Shown here one piece after another: positions 7,145 through 14,333 of a DNA stretch of 21,445 nucleotides (the stretch's first letter is position 1; each line of letters starts with the position of its first letter). Under the pieces are notes generated by a model that was not told where the DNA came from, did not search any database, and saw nothing but the letters and a program-made list of their open reading frames with translations. Where the stretch lies: assembly GCA_964370045.1 (NCBI GenBank), contig CAYJGZ010000026.1, forward strand, positions 1 to 21,445. The letters run 5' to 3'. The translations under genes were made by a program, and so were the position numbers. The DNA comes from JAAYCI01 sp964370045 (GTDB taxonomy: Bacteria; Bacillota; Clostridia; Oscillospirales; Ruminococcaceae).

Positions 7145-7638
7145 TGCCCACACAAAACGGCGATGCGCCCTGTTTGCACCTTGTGCTGATAGAGCCGCAG
7201 ATACCCCAAAACACGGGCAACATTGCCCGAACATGCGCCGTCACGGGGGCGCACCTGCATTTGGTAAAGCCCATGGGCTTTACTGTCACCGATGCAAAGC
7301 TGAAGCGTGCAGGGCTGGACTATTGGGATAAGCTAAGCATAACCTACCACGATTCAACTGAAGATTTTTTGCGCTACGCCGAGCAAAACGACATAGCATT
7401 GTTTTTGTTTACCACAAAGGCGAGCCGCCTTTACACCGAGATGGACTACCCTAAAAAGTGTGCGCTTGTATTCGGCAGGGAGGACGCAGGGCTGTGCGCA
7501 TCGCTGCGTGAGCGCTTTGCCGAGCAGTGCGTGCGCTTTCCCATGAGGGAAGAGCTACGCAGCCTAAACCTCTCCAATGCGGTGGCGATAGGCGCATACG
7601 AGGTACTGCGCAGGTGGGGCTTTGAGGGTATGCGATAG
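7141..7638 (+). CDS. trmL: tRNA (cytidine(34)-2'-O)-methyltransferase (SPOUT family)
   Basis: 165 residues. It methylates the ribose at the wobble position of tRNA-Leu species using SAM. The three SPOUT motifs are clear: IPQNTGNIARTC at 21-32, LVFGREDAGL at 109-118, and FPMREELRSLNLSNAVAIGAYE at 133-154, which forms the trefoil-knot cofactor site. Length is typical (about 155-170). Two adjacent ATGs (7141, 7144) follow AGAGGTG; the first overlaps the kinase stop, so translation is probably coupled. A GTG at 7123 also opens this frame but has no better support. Confidence 0.92.
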   Translation: MMPTQNGDAPCLHLVLIEPQIPQNTGNIARTCAVTGAHLHLVKPMGFTVTDAKLKRAGLDYWDKLSITYHDSTEDFLRYAEQNDIALFLFTTKASRLYTEMDYPKKCALVFGREDAGLCASLRERFAEQCVRFPMREELRSLNLSNAVAIGAYEVLRRWGFEGMR

Positions 7639-7654
7639 TTGGGGGTTTATTGAT

Positions 7655-7683
7655 TTGTTGAAAGTGACAAGCTGAATTATAAA
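7655..7683 (+). promoter_or_regulatory. Possible promoter for degV
   Basis: TTGTTG (7655-7660), 17 nt, TATAAA (7678-7683), ending 33 nt before the degV ATG. The -35 match is weak. Confidence 0.35.
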
Positions 7684-7716
7684 GAATGTTTTAACACAAT
7701 AAGTAGGAGGACCTTT

Positions 7717-8592
7717 ATGTCAGACAGAAAATTTGCGGTACTTACAGACTCTGCGTGCGACCTGCCTTTTGAGCTTGCAAAGCAGAGCAAAGTGGACATT
7801 ATGAACTTTGAAATTACGCTGGACGGCCAGGGATACACCGAGCGTGTGGACTTTGACTTTGACCAATACTACACAATGCTACGTGAAAGCCAAGGCTTTC
7901 CCAGCACGGCGCATGTCACCATGCCTCGCTTTATTACCTGCTTTGAAAAGTACGACGACGAGGGCGTGGAGGACCTTTTGTATATTTGCATAAACTCCAC
8001 AGGCTCCGCCACACGGGATGCGGCGGTGCTGGCGCAAACAAGCTTTTACAAAAATAGGCCCGACAGCAAGATGAAAATCCACATAGTGGACTCGCACACC
8101 TACTCCATGGCGTACGGCTGGTATGTGGTGCAGGCGGCGCAAAAATTGGAGCAAGGCCAGCCCATGGACGAGGTGGTGCGCTGGCTTGAGTATATTTTCT
8201 CCCGAATGGAGATAGTGCTGGCGGCGTACAGCCTAAAGTTTATGAAGCGCAGTGGCCGCATAAGTGCGGCGGCGGCGTTTGCGGGGGAGCTTTTGGGTGT
8301 GAAGCCGATTGTCAGCCTTGTGGACGGCGAGAGCGTGGTGCGCAAAAAGGTGCGTGCGGATAAGGACGTGCTGCCCGCCCTTTTGGAGTATGCGGACGCT
8401 CACTGCCAAAAGCCGGTGGAGTACGCCGTGGGCGGCACTAACCAAGAAAATATAGATGCGCTTGCCGCCATGTGTGAGGAGCGCTGGAACACAAAGCCGA
8501 CCATTACCTTCAAGCTGGGTGCGGCGGTATCCACAAACACAGGCCCCGATGCCATCGCCATCACCTACCTCGGCGCTCCGCGCCAAAGGTAG
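7717..8592 (+). CDS. DegV family fatty-acid-binding protein
   Basis: 291 residues, the usual DegV length. DegV/FakB proteins bind a fatty acid; FakB members present it to a FakA kinase for phosphorylation. Visible features: AVLTDSACDLP at the N-terminus, PSTAHVTMPRF around 62-72 (lipid-headgroup loop), INSTGSATRDA around 92-102, IHIVDSHTYSMAYG, and the C-terminal hallmark FMKRSGRISAAAAFAGELLGVKPIVSLVDGE. The INSTGSATRDA loop differs from the common SSxLSGT form, which may mean another lipid preference. AGGAGG lies just upstream of the ATG. No fakA homologue is in the window. The gene appears to be a single transcription unit. Confidence 0.9.
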   Translation: MSDRKFAVLTDSACDLPFELAKQSKVDIMNFEITLDGQGYTERVDFDFDQYYTMLRESQGFPSTAHVTMPRFITCFEKYDDEGVEDLLYICINSTGSATRDAAVLAQTSFYKNRPDSKMKIHIVDSHTYSMAYGWYVVQAAQKLEQGQPMDEVVRWLEYIFSRMEIVLAAYSLKFMKRSGRISAAAAFAGELLGVKPIVSLVDGESVVRKKVRADKDVLPALLEYADAHCQKPVEYAVGGTNQENIDALAAMCEERWNTKPTITFKLGAAVSTNTGPDAIAITYLGAPRQR

Positions 8593-8863
8593 CTTTACAG
8601 GCGCAAGTGGGGGACTTTATCCCTACGTTTTGGGGTGTATATTTAACTTTTGGCTGGGAGTAGAGCCCTTGCCCTACATTTGCTTCACCCAATAAACATT
8701 CACGATTTTGCGTATATGTTGCGGCTGTCCTTGGCCGTAGGGACAATACTACACGGCGGTCCACCTCCACATATAAATAAGCCTTGCGTGCTTTTGGTAA
8801 TATATGTATCAGGGTGAGATAACACTATTGCTTCGCACACACACGGTAAAAAAGGAGTATTTT
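8593..8863. other. Intergenic region between degV and the secreted Ig-domain gene
   Basis: No gene is supported. A weak hairpin at about 8608-8627 (GTGGGG/CCCTAC) could end degV transcription but lacks a proper T run. TGTCC/GGGACA around 8727-8744 is a second weak inverted repeat. AAGGAG at 8852-8857 is the ribosome binding site of the next gene. Confidence 0.4.
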
Positions 8864-10039
8864 ATGAAAAAGAAACTTACGGTAATAGCGCTTGCGTTTG
8901 TGCTACTATTCAGCTTGAGCAGTGTTTCGCTTGCCGCACCGCCAACGGGCACGCCAATACCCATAATAGGCGCAAAGGCTTTGCCTGCGGACGAGGCGCT
9001 GTATCACACGAACACTTACGACAGCACCACCCCCGAGTATGCAAGCTTTAGTGCATATATAGGCGGGCTTAACGAAAACCAGCAAATAGTTACGGTGATG
9101 GGCCTAAATGTGTACAACAGCACTTCGGATACTTTAATGCCCGGCACAAACTACGCTGCGCTGCCCCCCGACGATGTGCCCTACATTTTCTCGATAGCCG
9201 ACTTCATTCCCGGGTACAATCCTATGCAGGGGGTTGATTATAATGTATACATATTTGACGAAAATTTACAAGGAGGAAGCTGGAGGTATTTATCGTCCGA
9301 CCCCGCAAATGTACTAACAAAGTATGGGTTTGGCGTATTTGCGGTTTTCCTTGATGCAGATAAGCCGCTAAACTTTACCGAAATAGAATATGATGCAACA
9401 AATAAATCGGCACAGATAAGCCTTTACAAGCGTAATACTTATGGGGACGCTACTCAAGAGTGGACAACGTTTCAGGACTATATTACACAAAACAAAATCG
9501 CCGGGGGAATTTCAGAGGTTTGGCAGCTAAACGCCTGGGACAGCCTTGATAGGGTTTGGATAGATAACAACCAAGACTTGGCGGCATTCGGCATGTCCGC
9601 GCCGTACAGCGTACAAACACAAATGCCCGGCTACACGGTGCTGTATCAGCCACAGCTGGGTGCACCCATACAAGTGTTGGGCGACGGTGTGGCTGTTACC
9701 ACAAGCGAGGGCTTTGGGCTATTTGCGTTTGTGCAGCCTCTGACAGTGAGCCTTAACCCCACGGTGCTCTCGCTAAATGTCGGAAGCACATCGCAAATCA
9801 CAGGTACGGTGTCACACAACGTAGCGGCGGCCGAGTGGGTTTGGGCAAGCTCGAACCCCGCAGTTGCCACGGTGGACGCAAACGGCATGGTGACAGCCGT
9901 AAGCGCAGGCACTGCGACAATAACCCTGACTGTAAGAGGTGTGTCGGCATCGGCACAAGTGACTGTGGCAGCCCCTGCTCCAGCTCCTACTCCGTCTTCC
10001 ACCACAGCTACTTCACCCCAGACGGGCGTGTATATATAA
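8864..10039 (+). CDS. Secreted protein: duplicated unknown module, Ig-like (Big_2) domain, SPQTGVY tail
   Basis: 391 residues. Signal peptide at 1-24 (MKKKLTVIALAF..., likely cleaved after SLA). Residues about 46-163 and 187-290 form a diverged tandem duplication: both begin LYxxNTY, contain a PGY core and end in GFGxFAxF. I do not recognise this module. A bacterial Ig-like Big_2 domain follows at about 293-369 (LNPTVLSLNVGSTSQITG, then WASSNPAVATVDANGMVTAVSAGTATIT). A short Pro/Ala/Ser/Thr linker leads to the extreme C-terminus TSPQTGVYI. That tail resembles an LPXTG-like motif, but no membrane segment follows and no continuation is seen past the stop. The ATG at 8864 is chosen for AAGGAG 6 nt upstream and the signal peptide; an ATG at 8804 would bury it. 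Likely a cell-surface or extracellular adhesin-type protein. Confidence 0.85.
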   Translation: MKKKLTVIALAFVLLFSLSSVSLAAPPTGTPIPIIGAKALPADEALYHTNTYDSTTPEYASFSAYIGGLNENQQIVTVMGLNVYNSTSDTLMPGTNYAALPPDDVPYIFSIADFIPGYNPMQGVDYNVYIFDENLQGGSWRYLSSDPANVLTKYGFGVFAVFLDADKPLNFTEIEYDATNKSAQISLYKRNTYGDATQEWTTFQDYITQNKIAGGISEVWQLNAWDSLDRVWIDNNQDLAAFGMSAPYSVQTQMPGYTVLYQPQLGAPIQVLGDGVAVTTSEGFGLFAFVQPLTVSLNPTVLSLNVGSTSQITGTVSHNVAAAEWVWASSNPAVATVDANGMVTAVSAGTATITLTVRGVSASAQVTVAAPAPAPTPSSTTATSPQTGVYI

Positions 10040-10071
10040 AAATATACGCAGGATAAAAGCAAAAACAAATG

Positions 10072-10105
10072 CGGCCTTTCCCTAAAATGGGAGAGGTCGT
10101 TTTTT
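10072..10105 (+). terminator. Rho-independent terminator of the secreted-protein gene
   Basis: CGGCCTTTCCC (10072-10082), loop TAAAAT, GGGAGAGGTCG (10089-10099): an 11-bp stem with two G-U pairs, then six T's. It starts 33 nt after the stop codon. Confidence 0.85.
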
Positions 10106-10201
10106 GCGATTGATTTAGAGGTAACATGCTATGGAAAAGCGTGCAAAGAGGGGAATATACCAAAAAATAAATCGGCCATTCTATCCACATTTCAACACAA
10201 A

Positions 10202-10314
10202 GGGAGTGGACACATAAGGGTGATTTAGAATACGCTGGGCGCAAGAAGAAGGCGCTATATCCACCGCCGTAGGCGGGGGATATAGCAAATAAATCACCTC
10301 ATTTGGACACTCCC
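10202..10314. mobile_element. Hairpin (MITE-like) element, copy B, 113 bp
   Basis: Terminal inverted repeats begin GGGAGTG and end CACTCCC. Next come GGTGATTTA / AATCACC, then GCGCTATATCC (10252-10262) against GGATATAGC (10278-10286), and a CCGCC-GTA-GGCGG tip, so the whole element can fold into one long hairpin. The 8-bp direct repeat AACACAAA flanks it exactly (10194-10201 and 10315-10322), which supports transposition. The long arm (GGTGATTT...GCGCTATATCC) matches the reverse complement of the right arm of copy A. It sits directly upstream of the DUF1858 promoter. Confidence 0.8.
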
Positions 10315-10329
10315 AACACAAAACCACTC

Positions 10330-10358
10330 TTGCGAATTGTATAAATTTAAGTTAGAAT
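10330..10358 (+). promoter_or_regulatory. Predicted promoter for the DUF1858-trmK-nif3 operon
   Basis: TTGCGA (10330-10335), 17 nt, TAGAAT (10353-10358), 50 nt before the start codon. The -35 box begins 15 bp after the end of hairpin element B. Confidence 0.5.
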
Positions 10359-10408
10359 GAGTTGTACGTGACTTGTTAAAAAACAATCAGCAAAAGGAGC
10401 TTAAACAT

Positions 10409-10606
10409 ATGACTATCACAAAGGATTCCATCATCGGCGACATTCTTGATGCGGACCGCACCGCCGCCCCTATTTTCATGGAGATAGGTATGCACTGCCT
10501 TGGCTGTCCCGCCTCCCGTGGCGAGACGCTGGAGCAGGCCGCATTTGTGCACGGGCAGGACGTAGACGCACTTGTGAGCAAGCTGAACGCACACTTTAGT
10601 GCATAG
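10409..10606 (+). CDS. DUF1858 hybrid-cluster-associated redox-disulfide protein
   Basis: 65 residues, the normal size of this family. The sequence MTITKDSIIGDIL opens the domain, and the hallmark GMHCLGCPASRGETLEQAA carries the CxxC at Cys30 and Cys33. Family members often occur beside or fused to hybrid-cluster (prismane) proteins and are thought to be small redox-disulfide proteins; the exact reaction is not known. AAGGAG at 10394-10399 is 9 nt before the ATG at 10409; an upstream ATG in frame at 10373 has no such site. The 3' end overlaps the predicted trmK start by 8 nt, suggesting an operon, although no functional link with tRNA methylation is established. Confidence 0.85.
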   Translation: MTITKDSIIGDILDADRTAAPIFMEIGMHCLGCPASRGETLEQAAFVHGQDVDALVSKLNAHFSA

Positions 10607-11372
10607 CTTTTCCTATTTTAGTGCAAGCGCACCCGATAAGCAGATTTTGCCAAACGGTGAAAACCCTGTGCAATGTGGGCAGAATGCAGAAAGCACAAAA
10701 CAAAAGCCCCCTGCACTAAGCGCACGGCTTTTGTGCGCCGCAAACATGCTGCGTGCAGGTAGCGCCGTCGCAGACATAGGCTGTGACCACGGCAAGCTTG
10801 CGGTGTGGCTGGCGCTGTCGGGCAGGCACTCGCACATCATCGCCACGGATGTAGCACCCCTGCCGCTAAAGCGTGCACAGCAGGCGGTGGCTCATTTTGG
10901 GTGCGGCGGCATAGTCTCCTGCCGCCTTGGCAGTGGCCTTGAGCCTCTGCAAAAGGGTGAGGTGCAGGATGTTGTCATTGCGGGGCTTTCGGGCGAAACG
11001 ATAGCGGAAATTTTAGCGCCGTATAACAGGATTGCGCAACCGAATATGCAGCTAATACTCCTGCCCACAACACGCCACCCTTTCCTGCGTGCGTGGCTGT
11101 ACGAGCATGGCTTTTGCATTTCTAAGGAGCGCATTGTGCACGAGAACAAGCGCTACTACACGGTTATTTCAGCGCATTACACAGGGCAAAGCACACGTGT
11201 GAGCGATGTTTTTTGCCAGCTGGGGCTAACTGCGCTGTGCGAGGACGCCCTTGTACAGGGGTACATAAACGCACGGCTTAATGTTTTGCGCAAGCAGGCG
11301 CTGGGGCTGTGCGGCGAGGCGGCCGTACAGCACCAAAAATTGATACAGGAGGTAGAGGATGCCCTTCCTTGA
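10599..11372 (+). CDS. trmK: tRNA (adenine(22)-N1)-methyltransferase
   Basis: 257 residues from the GTG at 10599. SAM-dependent class I methyltransferase that makes m1A22 in tRNA. Motif I reads VADIGCDHGKLAVWLA (about 58-73), followed by IIATDVAPLPLKRAQQAV (motif II) and DVVIAGLSGETIAEIL, the family's GMGG site in variant form. LILLPTTRHPFLRAWLYEHGF matches the TrmK LQP-type region. The C-terminal helical part (INARLNVLRKQ...) is as expected. The family usually starts a few residues before LSxRL, so the first 35 or so residues may not be translated; GTG at 10668 is an alternative start, and no strong ribosome binding site decides it. The end overlaps nif3 by 14 nt, a pairing common in Firmicutes. 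Confidence 0.85.
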   Translation: MHSFSYFSASAPDKQILPNGENPVQCGQNAESTKQKPPALSARLLCAANMLRAGSAVADIGCDHGKLAVWLALSGRHSHIIATDVAPLPLKRAQQAVAHFGCGGIVSCRLGSGLEPLQKGEVQDVVIAGLSGETIAEILAPYNRIAQPNMQLILLPTTRHPFLRAWLYEHGFCISKERIVHENKRYYTVISAHYTGQSTRVSDVFCQLGLTALCEDALVQGYINARLNVLRKQALGLCGEAAVQHQKLIQEVEDALP

Positions 11373-12108
11373 AAAGATAAAGACGGCACTGAACGAGATA
11401 GCACCGTTTGAGCTGGCCGCAGAGTGGGACAACAGCGGCATAATGGTGGACTGCGACAGGGACATCACCGCCGCACTTGTGGCGCTGGACATAACGGACG
11501 AGGTAATACAGCAGGCGGAGAGCCTTGGGTGCGAGCTGATTATTTCGCATCATCCTGTGATTTTTCACCCGCTAAAGCGCCTGACACAACATGACATCGC
11601 CTATAAGCTTGTGCAAAAAAATATAAGCGCCATATCCGCACACACAAACCTCGATGCGGCACAGGGCGGCGTAAACGACGTGCTGGCGCAGATGTTCGGC
11701 CTTGTCGCACCCGTGCCGCTACATAGCTTTGGGCGCATAGGTATGCTAAACTCGCCCGTAAAGTTCTCCGATTTGTGCAACCTGTGTGCGGCGCACTTAG
11801 GGCCAAACCTGCGCTATGTGGACAGCACAAAGCCGATAGAGGTTTTAGCTGTGGTGAGCGGAAGCGTCGGCGACTATGTGCAACGTGCAAAGGATGCCGG
11901 GGCGGACTGCCTGCTCACGGGCGAAGCCGCCCACCACGACGCACTGCTGGCCAAGGAGCTGGGCATGTCGCTCATTGTGACAGGGCACTTTGCCACCGAG
12001 TTTCCCGTAGTGCCCGTGCTGGCGCAAAAGCTTTCCGAAAAACTGCCCGAGATAAAGTTTACTCCCTCCCAGTGCGAGCAGGATTCGTTTAGCTACTATA
12101 TGGCATAA
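11359..12108 (+). CDS. Nif3-like dinuclear metal-centre protein
   Basis: 249 residues, the short Nif3/YbgI form without the PII-like insert found in longer YqfO proteins. Metal ligands are visible: IISHHPVIF with His64-His65, SAHTNLDAA with the Asp at 99, and GHFATEFP near the C-terminus (His and Glu). FELAAEWDNSGIMV is the N-terminal family signature. These proteins form a toroidal hexamer with a two-metal site; the substrate is debated (GTP cyclohydrolase type I activity has been proposed for some). AGGAGG lies 6 nt before the ATG, inside the end of trmK, so translation is probably coupled. Confidence 0.92.
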   Translation: MPFLEKIKTALNEIAPFELAAEWDNSGIMVDCDRDITAALVALDITDEVIQQAESLGCELIISHHPVIFHPLKRLTQHDIAYKLVQKNISAISAHTNLDAAQGGVNDVLAQMFGLVAPVPLHSFGRIGMLNSPVKFSDLCNLCAAHLGPNLRYVDSTKPIEVLAVVSGSVGDYVQRAKDAGADCLLTGEAAHHDALLAKELGMSLIVTGHFATEFPVVPVLAQKLSEKLPEIKFTPSQCEQDSFSYYMA

Positions 12109-12252
12109 GCCTTTGCGTGGGCAAAACATACTTTTTGTGATATATAGGTGTGATATGTCGTAGGTAATACAACACACATGACACATACCACAACACCACC
12201 GTCTCACAGCAGACATGTGCTAAAAATGCTCTGCCTTATATTAAACACACTG

Positions 12253-12281
12253 TAAGCCCTCACCCTTTGCGTGAGGGCTTA
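12253..12281 (+). terminator. Perfect 11-bp hairpin between nif3 and rqcH
   Basis: TAAGCCCTCAC, loop CCTTTGC, GTGAGGGCTTA. There is no T run after it, and the rqcH ribosome binding site begins only 6 nt later. It may end the nif3 transcript, or it may be a leader structure or RNA-stability element of rqcH. The preceding 12109-12252 shows nothing else I can support. Confidence 0.45.
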
Positions 12282-12296
12282 TACATAGGAGGAACT

Positions 12297-14096
12297 ATGG
12301 CGCTGGATGTCGCCACGCTTACACTGTGTGCAAGACAGCTGAACGACACACTGCAAAACGCACGCATAGACAAAATACACCAGCCCGGGCGAGACGAGGT
12401 GCTTTTGCACATGCGCAGGCTTTCCGCCGACGGCCGCGCAAAGCCGTTTCGCCTGCTTTTGTCCGCGCGCTCGGGCTGCGCACGTGTGTGCCTCACACAG
12501 CAGTCGTACGAAAACCCACAAAGCCCTCCCTCGTTTTGTATGCTTTTGCGCAAGCATCTTTCGGGGGGAAGGCTTGTTTCGGTGAGCGCACAGCAGGGCG
12601 ACCGCATAGTGTATTTTCACTTTGATTGCTTTAACGAAATGGGCGATAGCGTGAGAAATATTCTCGCAGCGGAGCTTATGGGGCGCTACTGCAACCTTGT
12701 TTTAATCAGGGCGCAGGAAGCGCAAAGTGGCGAGGGCGCACAGCCGGACATAAGCTCGTGGAAAATAATTGATGCACTAAAGCGGGTGCATTTTGAGGAC
12801 AGCGACGTGCGCCAGCTTTTGCCGGGGCTTATGTACACGCTACCTGCGCAGGCCGTGCGGATAAGCTTTTTTGCGCTTTCGCCACTTGCGCTCAGCGGTA
12901 TGCTCTCGCCCTCGCTGTCGCTCACAAGCGCCCTGCGCAAAACCGTGAGCGACGTGGGGCCGTGTGTCATCAGAGAGCTTGTTTTCCGTGCGTTTGGCGC
13001 ACAGGACCCACTTGTGCAGGAGATAGACGCCGAGGGCTGGAGGCGCTTGCAATCTGCGGCAGAGGACATTCAGGGCGACTATGCTATGGGTGGCAAACCC
13101 ACCATAGTATACAAGGCGGACGGCACCCCCACCGAATTTAGCTTTACCCGTTTAACGCAGTATCCCGAGGATTTTATACACAAGGTATATCCGAGCTTTT
13201 CGGAGCTTTTGGAGGGCTACTACGCCGAAAAGGACCATTTCGAGCGTATGCAGCAAAAATCAAAGCAGCTGCACAAGACCGTGCAGACGCTTTGCGAGCG
13301 TGCGGTGCGCAAGCAGGCCGCCCGCAGGGAGGACCTACTGCGCAGTGAGCAGAGCGAGCATCTGCGCATTGCGGGGGAGCTTTTGACCGCAAACCTGCAC
13401 GAGTTACAGCGTGGCGATGCCTGCGCAACACTGCTAAACTGGTACACCGGGCAGATGCAGGACATAGTGCTGGACGTGCGGCTGACGCCTAGCCAAAACG
13501 CACAAAAGTACTTTAAGGACTACAAAAAAAGGCAGACGGCGGCGGCTGTGCTGAAAAAGCTTTTGAGTGCAGGCGAAAACGAGATTGTGTATTTACAGAC
13601 GGTGCTGTACGAGGTGGAGCAGGCGCAAAACGAGGCGGCGCTGGGCGAAATACGTGCCGAGCTAAAGGCGCAGGGCTACCTAAAGCATTATAAGCCTCGG
13701 GACAAGCGTGCAAAGCCCAGTGATTTTATACGCTATGTTTCGGTGGATGGCTTTGACATTTTAGTGGGGCGCAACAACACCCAAAACGACAAGCTGACGC
13801 TAAAAATCGCACGTGGCAAGGACATGTGGTTTCACGTGAAGAATGCGCCGGGCAGCCATGTTGTTATTTTGAGCGAAGGTGCTGACATTCCGCTGGATAC
13901 GCAAAACGAGGCGGCGATGCTGGCGGTGTGGCACTCGGGGCAGAGGAATGGCTCTAAGGTGGCGGTGGACTACACGCAGGTGAAAAACATCCGCAAGACG
14001 AGCGATTTGCCGCCCGGCATGGTGCTGTACGAGCGCTACGAGACCGCCTGGATTACCGCAGAGCCTGCGGAAATTGAAAAGATACAAAAGCAGTAA
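12297..14096 (+). CDS. rqcH: RqcH (NFACT-family ribosome quality-control protein)
   Basis: 599 residues. RqcH binds stalled 50S-peptidyl-tRNA complexes and recruits tRNA-Ala to add C-terminal alanine tails that mark the nascent chain for degradation; older annotations call it fibronectin-binding protein. NFACT-N covers about 1-270, with PPSFCMLLRKHLSGGRL at 77-93 and the conserved Asp-Arg pair at 102-103 that is needed for alanine tailing in the B. subtilis protein. A central helical/coiled-coil region (about 300-450) follows. The NFACT-R domain is near the end (FIRYVSVDGFDILVGRNNTQNDKLT, then ARGKDMWFHVKNAPGSHVVI). The ATG at 12297 has AGGAGGA just upstream; an earlier ATG at 12267 falls inside the hairpin and is rejected. 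Confidence 0.93.
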   Translation: MALDVATLTLCARQLNDTLQNARIDKIHQPGRDEVLLHMRRLSADGRAKPFRLLLSARSGCARVCLTQQSYENPQSPPSFCMLLRKHLSGGRLVSVSAQQGDRIVYFHFDCFNEMGDSVRNILAAELMGRYCNLVLIRAQEAQSGEGAQPDISSWKIIDALKRVHFEDSDVRQLLPGLMYTLPAQAVRISFFALSPLALSGMLSPSLSLTSALRKTVSDVGPCVIRELVFRAFGAQDPLVQEIDAEGWRRLQSAAEDIQGDYAMGGKPTIVYKADGTPTEFSFTRLTQYPEDFIHKVYPSFSELLEGYYAEKDHFERMQQKSKQLHKTVQTLCERAVRKQAARREDLLRSEQSEHLRIAGELLTANLHELQRGDACATLLNWYTGQMQDIVLDVRLTPSQNAQKYFKDYKKRQTAAAVLKKLLSAGENEIVYLQTVLYEVEQAQNEAALGEIRAELKAQGYLKHYKPRDKRAKPSDFIRYVSVDGFDILVGRNNTQNDKLTLKIARGKDMWFHVKNAPGSHVVILSEGADIPLDTQNEAAMLAVWHSGQRNGSKVAVDYTQVKNIRKTSDLPPGMVLYERYETAWITAEPAEIEKIQKQ

Positions 14097-14135
14097 GATG
14101 TGGCACTGGACACCCCGACGAAGCATGTTAGGCAC

Positions 14136-14247
14136 TAGATAGTGTGGACATGAGTTGAAACGCAGGGATTTTGAGCAATTTTTTCGCAAGACAAGGCGGA
14201 AAAATTGCCAAAATAACTCGACTGAACACTCGTGTCCACACTATCTA
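14136..14247. repeat. 112-bp inverted-repeat element between rqcH and the lectin-like gene
   Basis: The outer arms AGATAGTGTGGACATGAGT (14137-14155) and its complement (14228-14246) match at 18 of 19 positions; one more pair (14136/14247) extends them. An inner inverted repeat, GCAATTTTTTCGC against GCGGAAAAATTGC, makes the whole a long hairpin. No target duplication is visible. It contains GTGGACA, as do the ends of the other hairpin family, but is otherwise distinct. Confidence 0.7.
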
Positions 14248-14264
14248 AAATAAAAGCAATACAA

Positions 14265-14304
14265 AAAAGCAGACGCACTCCTCGAAAGGGATGTGTCTGC
14301 TTTT
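14265..14304. terminator. Bidirectional rho-independent terminator
   Basis: AAAAGCAGACGCA (14265-14277) pairs with TGTGTCTGCTTTT (14292-14304) with a single wobble or mismatch. A/T runs on both sides let it serve rqcH on the plus strand and the lectin-like gene on the minus strand, between convergent genes. Confidence 0.8.
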
Positions 14305-14333
14305 GAATTTATGCGCTCACAGCTATCAAAATA

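Noticed and set aside
10037..10070. Stop-codon readthrough to add a membrane anchor after SPQTGVY
   Set aside because: In-frame sequence after the three stops (10039, 17983, 20724) meets another stop soon or encodes no hydrophobic segment, so recoding is not supported.
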